Assembly (NCBI GenBank): GCA_036388475.1
Contig: DASVRT010000094.1
Span: forward strand, 35,529-99,528
Source: JALZHR01 sp036388475
GTDB taxonomy: Bacteria; Acidobacteriota; Blastocatellia; Pyrinomonadales; Pyrinomonadaceae
Direction of reading: 5' to 3'
DNA length: 64,000 nt
This document shows, piece after piece, positions 1 through 7,669 of the stretch. The position numbers and the translations under genes were made by a program. A model generated the notes under the pieces. The model was not told the origin of the DNA. It worked only from the letters and a program-made list of their open reading frames with translations, and made no database searches. How positions within the stretch are numbered: position 1 is the first letter of the stretch; every line of letters begins with the position of its first letter.

Positions 1-212
1 TTTTTTACATCCTGCGAAGCTCCGACGCGCAGTTGCAGATTATTCGCTGGGGCTTGGCGTCGGATTTGGTCAAGCTCGGTGATTATGACGGCGACGGCAA
101 AACCGACGCGGCGGTGACGCGAACCGTCAACGGCGTGAAAGTTTTCTTTATTCTGCAAAGCTCAAACGCCGAGGCGCGTTACGAAACTTTCGGACTGCCT
201 GGCGATTTCTAA
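1..212 (+). CDS. C-terminal end of an FG-GAP/VCBS-repeat protein (partial)
   Basis: The window opens inside a reading frame (codons start at base 3) that ends at TAA 210-212. The visible 69 residues hold one FG-GAP/VCBS-type unit: a YILRSSDAQ strand, then the calcium-loop signature DYDGDGKTDAAV, then a VFFILQSSN strand, ending in LPGDF. The same unit type is repeated six times at the end of the sugar dehydrogenase at 44126-46162, so this is probably the tail of another exported VCBS-repeat protein. Calcium binding and export are inferred from the family. The N-terminal domain, and therefore the enzymatic role, lies outside the window. Confidence 0.8.
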   Translation, partial: FYILRSSDAQLQIIRWGLASDLVKLGDYDGDGKTDAAVTRTVNGVKVFFILQSSNAEARYETFGLPGDF

Positions 213-220
213 GAAAAATT

Positions 221-293
221 AACCACAGACAGACACAGGTGAAACGGATGAAAGGAATTAAAAATCTGCGTTCAGCGGTGATAATCTGTGGTT
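221..293. repeat. Intergenic palindromic element, ccacaga type
   Basis: The 9-bp arms AACCACAGA (221-229) and TCTGTGGTT (285-293) flank a simple-sequence interior of cagacagacacagg type. It lies just after the VCBS gene stop and may act as a transcript end hairpin. Related elements occur at 30607-30784 and 33961-34034. Confidence 0.6.
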
Positions 294-481
294 TCATTTC
301 TTAATTCATTTAAATAATTAAAATCAATTCATTTCATCATCAGTCACAGCGCGCCGTAAAAAATATATGAAATTTATAAAAAACGTGTAATAATGACGCC
401 AGTCGAGAAAGGGCATTTCAACTCTCCCGTTAATATTCAATAACAATTTAAATATTCAACAAATGCAGTTGAGGTCCACTG

Positions 482-853
482 ATGAAATCCGACGACAGAG
501 TTTATTGCGCACGAATTTTTGAATTGGTCGAACAGATACCGTTCGGGCAGGTGATGACATACGGGCAGATTGCCGAAATTCTGGGCGGGCAGTTCAGCGC
601 CCAAGTCGTTTGTCTGGCTCTGCATTCGGCGGGCGACGAAAAAATCCCGTGGCAGCGAGTAATTACTTCGCACGGCAGCTGCGGGAGCGGCAAAATCTTT
701 CTTCCTTATAATGTCCAGCAAAAACTGCTCGAAGCCGAAGGCGTTTTATTTGACGAAAAATTACGCTGCGACCTGAAAAAATACCAGTGGCTGCCCGAAA
801 AATTCGAAAGCTCGATTAAGCCCGAAGCCGTTCAGCCGAGTTTATTCGGCTAG
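482..853 (+). CDS. Alkyltransferase-like protein (MGMT DNA-binding domain without the acceptor Cys)
   Basis: This 123-aa protein matches the DNA-binding domain of O6-alkylguanine-DNA alkyltransferases: IPFGQVMTYGQIA is the recognition helix-turn-helix and IPWQRVI occupies the place of the PCHRV active site. The acceptor Cys is replaced by Trp, which defines the ATL family (E. coli YbaZ, yeast Atl1). These proteins bind O6-alkylguanine without repairing it and pass it to nucleotide excision repair. A GAGGT element precedes ATG 482 by eight bases. The arginine-finger region is atypical (QVVCLALHSAG), and Gln replaces the usual His in PWHRV. The C-terminal 30 residues extend past the core domain. 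It appears to be transcribed alone. Confidence 0.85.
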   Translation: MKSDDRVYCARIFELVEQIPFGQVMTYGQIAEILGGQFSAQVVCLALHSAGDEKIPWQRVITSHGSCGSGKIFLPYNVQQKLLEAEGVLFDEKLRCDLKKYQWLPEKFESSIKPEAVQPSLFG

Positions 854-940
854 GTAAATTTTATACCGGGAATAGACAGTTTAATCACGATAAGAGAAAA
901 TTTACGTGATTAATTTGTGTGTTGCCGGTAAATTTGTTTT

Positions 941-2365
941 ATGTTTCAATCAATCCATTTCAACGCCAAGCCGCGCGCCGTGACGAACGCTTCAAAACCG
1001 GAAGTTTTAGAAAAATTAAAACAAATCGTCGGCGCGGGAAACGTTTTAGTCGAGCCGGAAAAGGTCGAGCCTTACGGCGCTGACGCCGTCAAGGAAAAAT
1101 TTCCGCCCGAAGCCGTCGTCTTTCCCGAAACGACGGCGCAGATGGTGGAAATTCTCAAGCTCGCCAATGAATATCTTTTTCCCGTCACGGCGCGCGGCGG
1201 CGGCGTCGGCTATACGGGCGGCGCGGTTCCGGTTGACGGCGGCATCGTCGTCGGCACCGACCGGATGAAGAAAATCATCGAGATAAGCGTCGATGATTTA
1301 TACGTCATTTGCCAGCCCGGACTGACGACTTACGAATTGCAGCAGGCGGTCGAAAGACACGGACTGATGTTTCCGCCCGACCCGGCTTCGTATAAAGATT
1401 CCTATATCGGCGGCAACATCGCCGAAAACGCGGGCGGAATGCGCACGCCGAAATACGGCGTGACGAAACATTCGGTTTTAGGCTTGGAAGTCGTCACGGC
1501 GACCGGCGAAATTATTCGCACCGGCGGAAAAACCGTTAAGAACGTCGTCGGCTTCGATTTGACCGGCTTGATGTGCGGCTCGGAAGGACTTTTGGGCGTT
1601 ATTACCGAAGCGACTCTGAAACTTTTGCCGATGCCCGAAACGACTTCGACCGTGCGCGCCAATTTCAAAACGATGGAAGAAGCCTGTCGCGTGCTGACGA
1701 AATTCACGCCCGAAGGCTTGCTGCCGATGGCGATGGAAGTCATCGACAAATACTGCATCGAAGCCGTCGAAGGAAATTTCGCTTTCGGACTTTCGAAAGA
1801 CGCGGGCGCGATTCTGCTCATCGCGGTTGACGGTTTTCGTGAAGAAGTCGAAAAAAACGCGCAGACGATTGAGCGAATCATCAAGGAAAACGGCGGCTTC
1901 GACGTTTTGCGCGCCAAAAATAAGGAAGAAGAAGACAAACTCTGGGACGTGCGCCGCGCCATTTCGCCGTCCTTGATGAAATACGGCACGCTGAAAATCA
2001 ACGAAGACGTCGTCGTTCCGCGCTCGCGCGTTCCCGAACTGGTCGCGCGTATCGAAGAAATCGGACGCCGCCGTGATACTTTCGTCGCCAATTTCGGACA
2101 CGCCGGCGACGGCAACATTCACGTCAATTTTCTGTGCGACCGCGACAACGCCGAATCAATCGCCCGCGCCAGAGAATGCGTCAAAGAAACCTTCGCGCTC
2201 TCGGTCGAGCTGGGCGGCTCAATCTCCGGCGAACACGGCATCGGCTACGTCAAAGCCGCTTACCTGGATATGGCAATCGACGCGCCGACGCTTGCCGTAA
2301 TGAAAAACATCAAGAAAGTTTTCGACCCGAACGGCATTTTGAATCCGGGGAAAATGTTTGTTTAA
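941..2365 (+). CDS. FAD-binding oxidase/dehydrogenase of the GlcD (glycolate oxidase) family
   Basis: The 474-aa protein has the PCMH-type FAD-binding fold of GlcD and D-lactate dehydrogenases. FAD contacts appear in ARGGGVGYTGGAVP (about residue 88) and GGNIAENAGGMRTPKYG (about 157). The C-terminal FAD-oxidase domain contains GHAGDGNIHVNFL, with its metal-binding His residues, and ends NPGKMFV as is typical of the family. It would oxidise a 2-hydroxy acid such as glycolate or D-lactate. No glcE or glcF partner is adjacent, so the electron acceptor and exact substrate remain open. A methyltransferase follows after 9 bases, suggesting co-transcription. Length is normal for the family. Confidence 0.88.
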   Translation: MFQSIHFNAKPRAVTNASKPEVLEKLKQIVGAGNVLVEPEKVEPYGADAVKEKFPPEAVVFPETTAQMVEILKLANEYLFPVTARGGGVGYTGGAVPVDGGIVVGTDRMKKIIEISVDDLYVICQPGLTTYELQQAVERHGLMFPPDPASYKDSYIGGNIAENAGGMRTPKYGVTKHSVLGLEVVTATGEIIRTGGKTVKNVVGFDLTGLMCGSEGLLGVITEATLKLLPMPETTSTVRANFKTMEEACRVLTKFTPEGLLPMAMEVIDKYCIEAVEGNFAFGLSKDAGAILLIAVDGFREEVEKNAQTIERIIKENGGFDVLRAKNKEEEDKLWDVRRAISPSLMKYGTLKINEDVVVPRSRVPELVARIEEIGRRRDTFVANFGHAGDGNIHVNFLCDRDNAESIARARECVKETFALSVELGGSISGEHGIGYVKAAYLDMAIDAPTLAVMKNIKKVFDPNGILNPGKMFV

Positions 2366-2374
2366 TATAGCAAA

Positions 2375-3304
2375 ATGCTGCAAAGCCTGAAAAATAAACT
2401 GAAAAAGAGTTCTGTCGTGCACGGCGCGTATATGCGTCTGAAAAGAGCTTTCGCGCGCGAGCTGGTCGGGATGACTTCGAAAACCGAACAGGATTATTTT
2501 GCCGCGTACGGGGAAAAAAACTATTCGGGCAAAGGCGAAATCGTGGATTTGGGCTGCTGGCTCGGCTCGACGACGATTCCGCTGGTCAAAGGTTTATTAA
2601 AAAATCCCGCTTTCGCCGCATCGAACCGGAAAGTTTACGCCTACGATTTATTCGTCTGGTTCGACTGGATGAACTCCGGCACGGCGGGCACGAATCTGGC
2701 GGGAAAATATAAGGAAGGCGACAATTTCGTCGAAGAATTCAAGGCTCGCACGCGAGAGTTTGCCCGGCACATCGAAATCCGCGAAGGCGATTTAAAACAA
2801 ATCGGCTGGACGGGCGAGAAGATAGAATTTCTGCTCGTTGACGCGATGAAAAACTGGGATTTGGCAAACGCCATCGTCCACGATTTTTACCCTTCTCTGA
2901 TTCCGGGCGAGAGTCTCGTTCTGCACCAGGACTACGCGCATTTTTTCACGCCGTGGATACATCTTCTGCAATGGCGTTTTCAGGCGGATTTCGAATTCGT
3001 CGAAGAAGTTCCGCGCTCGCAGAGCGTTATTTTCCGGTATAAAAACAAGATTCCCGACAGGTTATTAAAAATGTATTACTCTTTCAAATCCTTTACCGAC
3101 GCGGAAGTGGATTTGGCGTTCGATTATTCGATGAATCTCGTCTCGACGGAAAAACTGCCGAACGTCGCGGCGTCGAAAGTAATGTGGTTTCTTCATCAAA
3201 ACGAGCGCGAAAAGGCGAAAGCCGAGTTTGAAAATCTGCTGAAACGCGGAATTGCGTTAGAAAAAGATTTGTTAATCGTCAAAGAAATGCTGAAAAATAA
3301 ATAA
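2375..3304 (+). CDS. SAM-dependent methyltransferase, TylF-like
   Basis: The 309-aa protein carries a class I methyltransferase motif I, IVDLGCWLGSTTIPLVKGL (about residues 56-74), then IEFLLVDAMKNW (about 149), DYAHFFTPWIH (about 191) and a helical C-terminal third. The layout resembles macrocin-O-methyltransferase (TylF) relatives that modify sugars or small molecules; the substrate is unknown. It begins nine bases after the GlcD-type gene and is probably translated from the same message. The C-terminal section (residues 225-309) may be a separate helical, TPR-like segment. Confidence 0.7.
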   Translation: MLQSLKNKLKKSSVVHGAYMRLKRAFARELVGMTSKTEQDYFAAYGEKNYSGKGEIVDLGCWLGSTTIPLVKGLLKNPAFAASNRKVYAYDLFVWFDWMNSGTAGTNLAGKYKEGDNFVEEFKARTREFARHIEIREGDLKQIGWTGEKIEFLLVDAMKNWDLANAIVHDFYPSLIPGESLVLHQDYAHFFTPWIHLLQWRFQADFEFVEEVPRSQSVIFRYKNKIPDRLLKMYYSFKSFTDAEVDLAFDYSMNLVSTEKLPNVAASKVMWFLHQNEREKAKAEFENLLKRGIALEKDLLIVKEMLKNK

Positions 3305-3311
3305 AAAAGTC

Positions 3312-3340
3312 TTGACTTCGAATCAAAACAGGCGTAGAGT
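3312..3340 (+). promoter_or_regulatory. Sigma-70-type promoter for the 121-aa protein
   Basis: A TTGACT -35 at 3312-3317 and a TAGAGT -10 at 3335-3340 are separated by 17 bases, about 45 bases upstream of the GGAGGT ribosome site and ATG 3386. Confidence 0.55.
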
Positions 3341-3385
3341 TTTTTCGACAGTCTTCGATAACCACAAATTGGAGGTAAGCCTGCA

Positions 3386-3751
3386 ATGCCGGCATCAACT
3401 ACGGAAATTATTGGTTTCTGCGACCAGCTCGTTCAACTTCTTCAGGACAATCAAGCGGATTTACAAACTAAAGGTTTAGACGTAACTCTTTGGGTTACGG
3501 AAATAGACGCTTTGAAATCCGACGCCGTGACCAGAGACGCGGAAAAAGATGATTTGCGCGCCGCCGCGAAAACTAAAACAAAAGAATCTCAAATTGCGAC
3601 CAAGCTCGCTTACAAAACGGCTTCGACGCGACTGGATGCGGTAATCGGCGTTTTGGGAAAAGATACGCCGTCCGCCAAACAAGCCGGACGTTTGCGAAGC
3701 AGTATCATTAAGCAATCAAAGAAAAAGACAAGCGAAGAACCGACGTCTTAA
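3386..3751 (+). CDS. Small helical protein of unknown function
   Basis: The 121-aa product is soluble, Lys/Ala/Asp/Thr-rich and predicted mostly helical from composition. It has no signal peptide, membrane segment or recognised domain. It ends in a basic tail rich in Lys, Ser and Thr (residues 104-121). A strong GGAGGT ribosome site and a sigma-70-like promoter directly upstream support expression as a single gene. The long, heptad-compatible middle (residues 50-90) could be a coiled coil. I do not recognise the family, and no function can be assigned. Confidence 0.7.
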   Translation: MPASTTEIIGFCDQLVQLLQDNQADLQTKGLDVTLWVTEIDALKSDAVTRDAEKDDLRAAAKTKTKESQIATKLAYKTASTRLDAVIGVLGKDTPSAKQAGRLRSSIIKQSKKKTSEEPTS

Positions 3752-3782
3752 GCTTCCCGCGTTTTCGCTGTAACCGGGAATT

Positions 3783-3971
3783 ATTCAGGTGTATATGAAA
3801 AAGCCTTTGGCGTATGCGGCAAAGCGTTCGATGTGCGTCAAAAAATTCCGGGTGTATATGAAAATAATTCGGCTGTATACAGCCAAAGTTCGGCTGTACG
3901 TCAAAAACTTTTCGCTGTATATCAAAAAACATTTAACAAGTATGAAAATATTTCGGCTGTATATTATTTTA
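3783..3971. repeat. 21-bp tandem repeat array, nine degenerate units
   Basis: Nine consecutive 21-bp units occupy 3783-3971, with a consensus close to ttcggctgtatatcaaaaa. Because 21 is divisible by three, several frames stay open on both strands, giving heptapeptide patterns (for example VYMKKPL, LYVKNFS in one frame and FAVYQKT in another). No ribosome site or initiation context precedes any of these frames, so I call it noncoding. The rest of the 424-bp gap (3752-4175) is A/T-rich and shows nothing further. Confidence 0.8.
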
Positions 3972-4175
3972 TTTCCGCCGCGCTCGCCGAAAAAAAATAT
4001 AATCGAATAAACGATTTTTATTTCATTAAATAAATCCGTTGAATTCCGCGCGCTTGATAATGAAACTATCGAATCTCATCCTGCGTAGAACATCCGCAAA
4101 CACTTTGAGTTTTTCTTTTCAATCAAGCACAATATTCAATTCTTCGACGGATTAATTTTACCGTTATTAAATGAT

Positions 4176-4700
4176 ATGAAAATTGTTGTTTTGCTCTTTT
4201 TAAGCTTATTTTTGTTTGCTTTTGCTGCTGATAACCTTTTCGCGCAGAAAAGGGAAATTACCATTATTTTGTTAAGACACGCCGAGAAAGACCTTTCCGA
4301 CGATTTAAACGACCCCGACCCGGAGCTTTCGGCGGCGGGCAAGGAAAGGGCGCGGCGATTGATGGAAAAAATCAGGAAATACAAGCCGCAGGCGATTTAT
4401 TCTTCTAATTTTAAACGGACGCGATACACCGTGACGCCGCTCGCGGAACAAATAAATCCGCGCTACCGGACGATGATTCAGGTTTACGACCACCGGAAGC
4501 CGGAAGATTTAATCAATCGAATGCTGGCGTCGGGCATCAAAAGCATCGTCGTCGCCGGGCATAATTCGACGACGCCCGCGCTGGCGAATTTGCTTATCAA
4601 ACAAAACAAATATAAATCTCTGGCGGAAACCGAGTACGACAAGATTTGGATTATCAAAATTAAAAGAGGAAAGACGAAAGACGAAGTTATTGTTTATTAG
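4176..4700 (+). CDS. Exported histidine phosphatase (SixA/phosphoglycerate mutase superfamily)
   Basis: The 174-aa protein starts with a cleavable-looking signal peptide (hydrophobic residues 4-20, cleavage near LFAQ-K). The catalytic RHG-like motif appears as LLRHAEK (about residues 33-39), with DLNDPDPELSAAGKERA following as in SixA-type enzymes. The second conserved Arg and His appear in SNFKRTRYT and VVAGHNSTTPAL. It should be a periplasmic phosphohydrolase acting through phosphohistidine; the substrate is unknown. It faces the outer-membrane gene at 4782 convergently across a palindromic intergenic stretch. Confidence 0.82.
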   Translation: MKIVVLLFLSLFLFAFAADNLFAQKREITIILLRHAEKDLSDDLNDPDPELSAAGKERARRLMEKIRKYKPQAIYSSNFKRTRYTVTPLAEQINPRYRTMIQVYDHRKPEDLINRMLASGIKSIVVAGHNSTTPALANLLIKQNKYKSLAETEYDKIWIIKIKRGKTKDEVIVY

Positions 4701-4781
4701 TGAAAATGACGGGTCACAGGCGATAGGCGATAGGGAATACAAAATTTTTTCCTTATCACCTATCGCTTTTTACCCGTCACT
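4701..4781. repeat. Palindromic element between convergent genes, likely bidirectional terminator
   Basis: The stretch contains gtgaaaatgacgggt and a repeated ggcgata motif, mirrored downstream by cctatcgc and acccgtcac. It fills the whole gap between the stops of two convergent genes, so it could end transcripts from both sides. Confidence 0.55.
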
Positions 4782-5420
4782 TTATTTGAAAACGATGCCG
4801 ATGCCGAAACGGAAATTGTTATCGACGCGACTGTTGGAATAAATCGGGTTGTAATCGACCTGAATGGCGCGAAAGTCGATTTTATCGTTGATTTTTATAT
4901 CCAGACCGCCGCCGAAAGCGCCCGCGATGCCCGTATCGGTAAAAGTCGCATTGCCGATGAAGTTAGTCGCCGGCGGGCAATTCCCGGAAGCGCAGGCGAG
5001 GTTTTTAAACCGGCTGCGATTGACGGCAACGCCGCCGAGCGCGAAGGCGAACGGCTTGAACCTGGCTTTCGAGGCGTTGTCTTTAACCTGGACGCCGCCC
5101 AGAAAATTGTAAACGGAACGATTGTAATCCTGTTGAAACTCGAATGAGCCGCCCGACGGGTTCGGAACCGCGCCGTGCAGCGTGGTATTTTCATAAGCGC
5201 CCGAAATCGTTCCGCGAATGCCGAAATAACGTCTGATATTGCGCGTGTAAGAACCTTCGAAACCGTTTAAGTTGCGGCGACCGCCCTCATCGACCTGCTG
5301 GTGCGAGAAGCCGCCGTAAAATTCGTTCTTGTTATATTCGTCGTCGTTACTTGTTTGAGCAAAAACGGCGCTGCTCAAAACAATCGAAAGGCAGATTGCC
5401 TTGATTAATTTATTTATCAT
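4782..5420 (-). CDS. Outer-membrane beta-barrel protein (OmpA/OmpW-like barrel)
   Basis: The 212-aa product has an N-terminal signal peptide (cleavage near VFAQ-T) and alternating amphipathic strands: EFYGGFSHQQ, NGFEGSYTRNIRRYFGIRGTIS, VYNFLGGVQVKD, PFAFALGGVAVN and GAFGGGLDIKIND. It ends in FRFGIGIVFK, close to the aromatic terminus of outer-membrane barrels (here the final residue is Lys after Phe). An 8-stranded barrel of about 190 residues is the most likely fold; the function is unknown. An AAAGGAG ribosome site precedes the start. The upstream leader (5421-5560) contains a weak aagcctt/aaggct hairpin. Confidence 0.8.
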   Translation of the reverse strand: MINKLIKAICLSIVLSSAVFAQTSNDDEYNKNEFYGGFSHQQVDEGGRRNLNGFEGSYTRNIRRYFGIRGTISGAYENTTLHGAVPNPSGGSFEFQQDYNRSVYNFLGGVQVKDNASKARFKPFAFALGGVAVNRSRFKNLACASGNCPPATNFIGNATFTDTGIAGAFGGGLDIKINDKIDFRAIQVDYNPIYSNSRVDNNFRFGIGIVFK

Positions 5421-5701
5421 TACATTTTCTCCTTTTTGAGTTTAATTTTTCAGAGTCCGGACACAAAAAGAGCCTTACAGATTGTTTGAAACTGCTACAT
5501 TCTACAAGGCTTTATGCGTTTTTCGCGTGTTCACGAAACTAGATGAGGCGAGTTTCGAAATTAGTTGCTTCGGCGCGGAAAAATTTTAACGTTCGAGGTC
5601 GCAAACGAAAGGTTTGGCGCAAAAATAAAAAAGGAAAAATTGTAAATTGTAAATTGTAAATTCTAAATTGCGGAAGGTTTCAGATTAATTAACCGATTTT
5701 T

Positions 5702-6517
5702 TTATCTTTTCAGATGCCATTTCGTGCGCGTGTAGGCGATGCGAAAGCCGTTTTTCTCGGCGTTGCGCTGCGATTGGCTGCCGGGCAGCGCGCCCATCGC
5801 CGCTAGGCGGCAGCCTCGCGCGGCGGCATAGCGCAAACGCGCGTCGAGCAGCACGTTTTGCGCGCCTTGCCGGCGTCCTGCGGGAACGGTGCTCGCGCCC
5901 GCCAGCACGGCGACGTCATCGTAAATATAAAGCATTCCGGCGGAAATCGGTTCGCCCGCCAGCTCGGCGAGAAAAGGAACTCCGCCGTTCGTCGCCGCGC
6001 AGATTTGACCGAATTGAAACATAAAATCGGCAAGACCTTCGGCTTCGGTCGCCCATCCGTTCGCCGAAGTCTGCGCCCAGAGCCTTTCTTCGCCTTTTTC
6101 GATTATTCGGGTTTTTATCTGCGGATTGACCGGCAAAGCGGGCGCGGTTTCGTTTTCGAGCGCGCGATACATTACGCTGGACAGCTCGATCGGCTGATAT
6201 CCGCGCTCATTTAATAATTCCACCAGCGCCATTCCCGCCAGCGGGCTGACTTCGTGAAAAACCGGCGCGTTGTGTTTTTTGAAAAAAGCTTCGATTCGTT
6301 CCATCCCGGCGTCGGTTATTTCGTCAAAGACGCCGAGCCCGAAAGTCTGCGTCAGCGGCGATTCGATGCCGTCGAACATCGCATACACGCCGCCGACTTC
6401 TATCCATTCCGCGCCGCTTTCGGGAAACATCGCGGCGCGCGCTTCAACAAAATCCGCGTTGCTGCGCGCCTCGGCGCGTTCCAGTTTCCGCGATAAATTT
6501 TTGTCTGAATATATCAT
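5702..6517 (-). CDS. GNAT-family N-acetyltransferase
   Basis: Starting at MIYSDKNLSR (6517) gives 271 residues; the longer frame to 6628 runs through a repeat-derived intergenic element and is less likely to be coding. The C-terminal half has a GNAT core: VAVLAGASTVPAGRRQGAQNVLL gives the acetyl-CoA-binding R/Q-x-x-G-x-A/G pattern, and GSQSQRNAEKNGF gives the usual N-x-x-E-K-x-G-F-motif near the end. The N-terminal half resembles a degenerate GNAT domain. The acyl acceptor is unknown. AAAGGA directly abuts the chosen ATG, so the start is not certain. Confidence 0.8.
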   Translation of the reverse strand: MIYSDKNLSRKLERAEARSNADFVEARAAMFPESGAEWIEVGGVYAMFDGIESPLTQTFGLGVFDEITDAGMERIEAFFKKHNAPVFHEVSPLAGMALVELLNERGYQPIELSSVMYRALENETAPALPVNPQIKTRIIEKGEERLWAQTSANGWATEAEGLADFMFQFGQICAATNGGVPFLAELAGEPISAGMLYIYDDVAVLAGASTVPAGRRQGAQNVLLDARLRYAAARGCRLAAMGALPGSQSQRNAEKNGFRIAYTRTKWHLKR

Positions 6518-6527
6518 TCCTTTAGAA

Positions 6528-6661
6528 TGACGAATTGCGAATTGCGAAATTACGAACCGGAAGAAATAACCTTTGACCTTTAAGAACACAGCCGTATCAA
6601 AGCTTAAAGCCGTAAAGTCAAAAATCAATCATCCGTAATTCGTAATTTCGTCATTCGTCAT
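6528..6661. repeat. Palindromic simple-sequence element, aattcg type
   Basis: Repeated cgaattg units near 6530-6557 are mirrored by attcgtaatttcgtcattcg near 6634-6660. It separates two genes on the minus strand and makes the upstream extension of the GNAT frame unlikely to be protein. Confidence 0.6.
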
Positions 6662-6664
6662 TGA

Positions 6665-7030
6665 TTAAAGCGGTTCCCAGAGTTCGATTTTGTTGTCTTC
6701 CGGGTCGAGAATCCAGCCGAATTTTCCGTAGTCGCCGTCCTCGGTTTCGTCGAAAACGTGAACGCCTTCCGCGCGTAAAGCTTCCAATAATTCAAACAGA
6801 TTTTCCACGCGCAGATTAAGCATAAACTCTTTTGCCGACGGGTCGAAATACTGCGTGTCCTGTTTAAAAAGCGAAAAAGCCGTCCAGCCTTTTTCTTTTT
6901 CCTGAAACTGAAAATCCGTGTAAACTTTGCCGCCGAAATCAATGCCGAGATATTTCTGATACCATTCAGCCAATGCTTCCGGGTCCTTCGCTTTGAAAAA
7001 TATACCGCCGATGCCGATGACTCTTTTCAT
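6665..7030 (-). CDS. VOC (glyoxalase/bleomycin resistance) family protein
   Basis: The 121-aa protein starts at MKRVIGIGGIFFKAKDPEALAEWY, the typical first beta-alpha module of a VOC domain, and ends in FGWILDPEDNKIELWEPL, the conserved D-P-(E/D)-x-N-x-I-E-L-W-(E/Q)-P motif with its metal-binding Glu. One VOC monomer has two paired modules, as here. Upstream in-frame codons to 7105 belong to the intergenic palindrome. The reaction is unknown; VOC members range from lyases to antibiotic-binding proteins. It is divergent from the phosphoesterase gene at 7148. Confidence 0.82.
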   Translation of the reverse strand: MKRVIGIGGIFFKAKDPEALAEWYQKYLGIDFGGKVYTDFQFQEKEKGWTAFSLFKQDTQYFDPSAKEFMLNLRVENLFELLEALRAEGVHVFDETEDGDYGKFGWILDPEDNKIELWEPL

Positions 7031-7037
7031 ATTTTTT

Positions 7038-7141
7038 ATTTTGCCACAAGGAAAGACAAGGCGAAAGGTAAAGAATAAATTAATTTCTTCGTTTTGCCTT
7101 TTCACGTTTTACTTTTGCCTTGAAATTCTCTGTGGCAAAAT
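7038..7141. repeat. Palindromic element between divergent genes
   Basis: Perfect 10-bp arms ATTTTGCCAC (7038-7047) and GTGGCAAAAT (7132-7141) enclose further mirrored simple sequence (aaggcgaaaggtaaag and ctttt-gcctt variants). The element fills the divergent promoter region between 7030 and 7148, so it is not only a terminator. Confidence 0.65.
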
Positions 7142-7147
7142 AGAATT

Positions 7148-7591
7148 ATGCGAAAACGTTTTGTCATTCACGAGCATCACGCGAGGCGTTTGCATTTCGA
7201 TTTGCGACTGGAAATCGACGGCGTTTTAAAATCGTGGGCGGTGCCGAAAGGCGTTTCGATGAATCCGGCGGAGAAAAGATTAGCCGTCGCCGTGCCCGAC
7301 CATTCAATCGGCTACATCAATTTTGAAGGAACGCTTGCCGAAGGAACTTACGGCGCGGGCGAAGTGCGCGTCTGGGACAGCGGCGAATTTGAAACGCCGG
7401 GCGACGCGTCCGCCCAACTGCGCAAGGGAAAACTGATTTTTACGTTCTCCGGCGGAAAATTAAAAGGCGAGTTTACGCTCCTGAAAATGTGGAATCAGGA
7501 AAAGAACTGGCTGATTATCAAATCGCGCGACGAATTTGCCGATAAAAATTGGAAGCTGGAAACGGTTCTAAAAAAGATGAACGATGAATGA
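7148..7591 (+). CDS. Stand-alone DNA ligase D-type 3'-phosphoesterase
   Basis: The 147-aa protein is a single LigD phosphoesterase domain: FVIHEHHARRLHFDLRLE carries the metal-binding His/Asp and catalytic Arg residues, followed by SWAVPKG, EGTYGAGEVRVWDSG and FTLLKM. In bacterial non-homologous end joining this domain removes 3'-phosphates and ribonucleotides at DNA ends. Here it lacks the ligase and polymerase domains and no Ku gene is nearby, as in known stand-alone relatives in bacteria and archaea. The last few codons (ending KKMNDE) lie inside a gatgaa-type simple repeat. It is divergently arranged from the VOC gene. Confidence 0.9.
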   Translation: MRKRFVIHEHHARRLHFDLRLEIDGVLKSWAVPKGVSMNPAEKRLAVAVPDHSIGYINFEGTLAEGTYGAGEVRVWDSGEFETPGDASAQLRKGKLIFTFSGGKLKGEFTLLKMWNQEKNWLIIKSRDEFADKNWKLETVLKKMNDE

Positions 7592-7661
7592 TAAGCGATG
7601 AATTAAAAAGACGAAATGCAAAAATTGCAATTCATCGTTTCGCCTTCACGCGTTCATCTTT
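7573..7661. repeat. Palindromic gatgaa-type element spanning a gene end
   Basis: Repeated gatgaa/gatgaat motifs at 7573-7603 are mirrored by ttcatcg and cgttcatcttttt at 7629-7655. It lies between convergent genes, and its left arm includes the final codons of the phosphoesterase gene. Confidence 0.55.
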
Positions 7662-7669
7662 TTCCTTTT

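Noticed and set aside
1402..2118. Long antisense frames across the GlcD-type gene
   Set aside because: They are GC-rich shadows of a well-supported gene on the other strand with no domain pattern.
3783..3971. CRISPR array
   Set aside because: Units are contiguous and degenerate, without unique spacers; no cas genes are present.
3789..4033. Proteins encoded by the 21-bp repeat array
   Set aside because: Open frames are a consequence of the 21-bp period; no ribosome site or signal supports translation.
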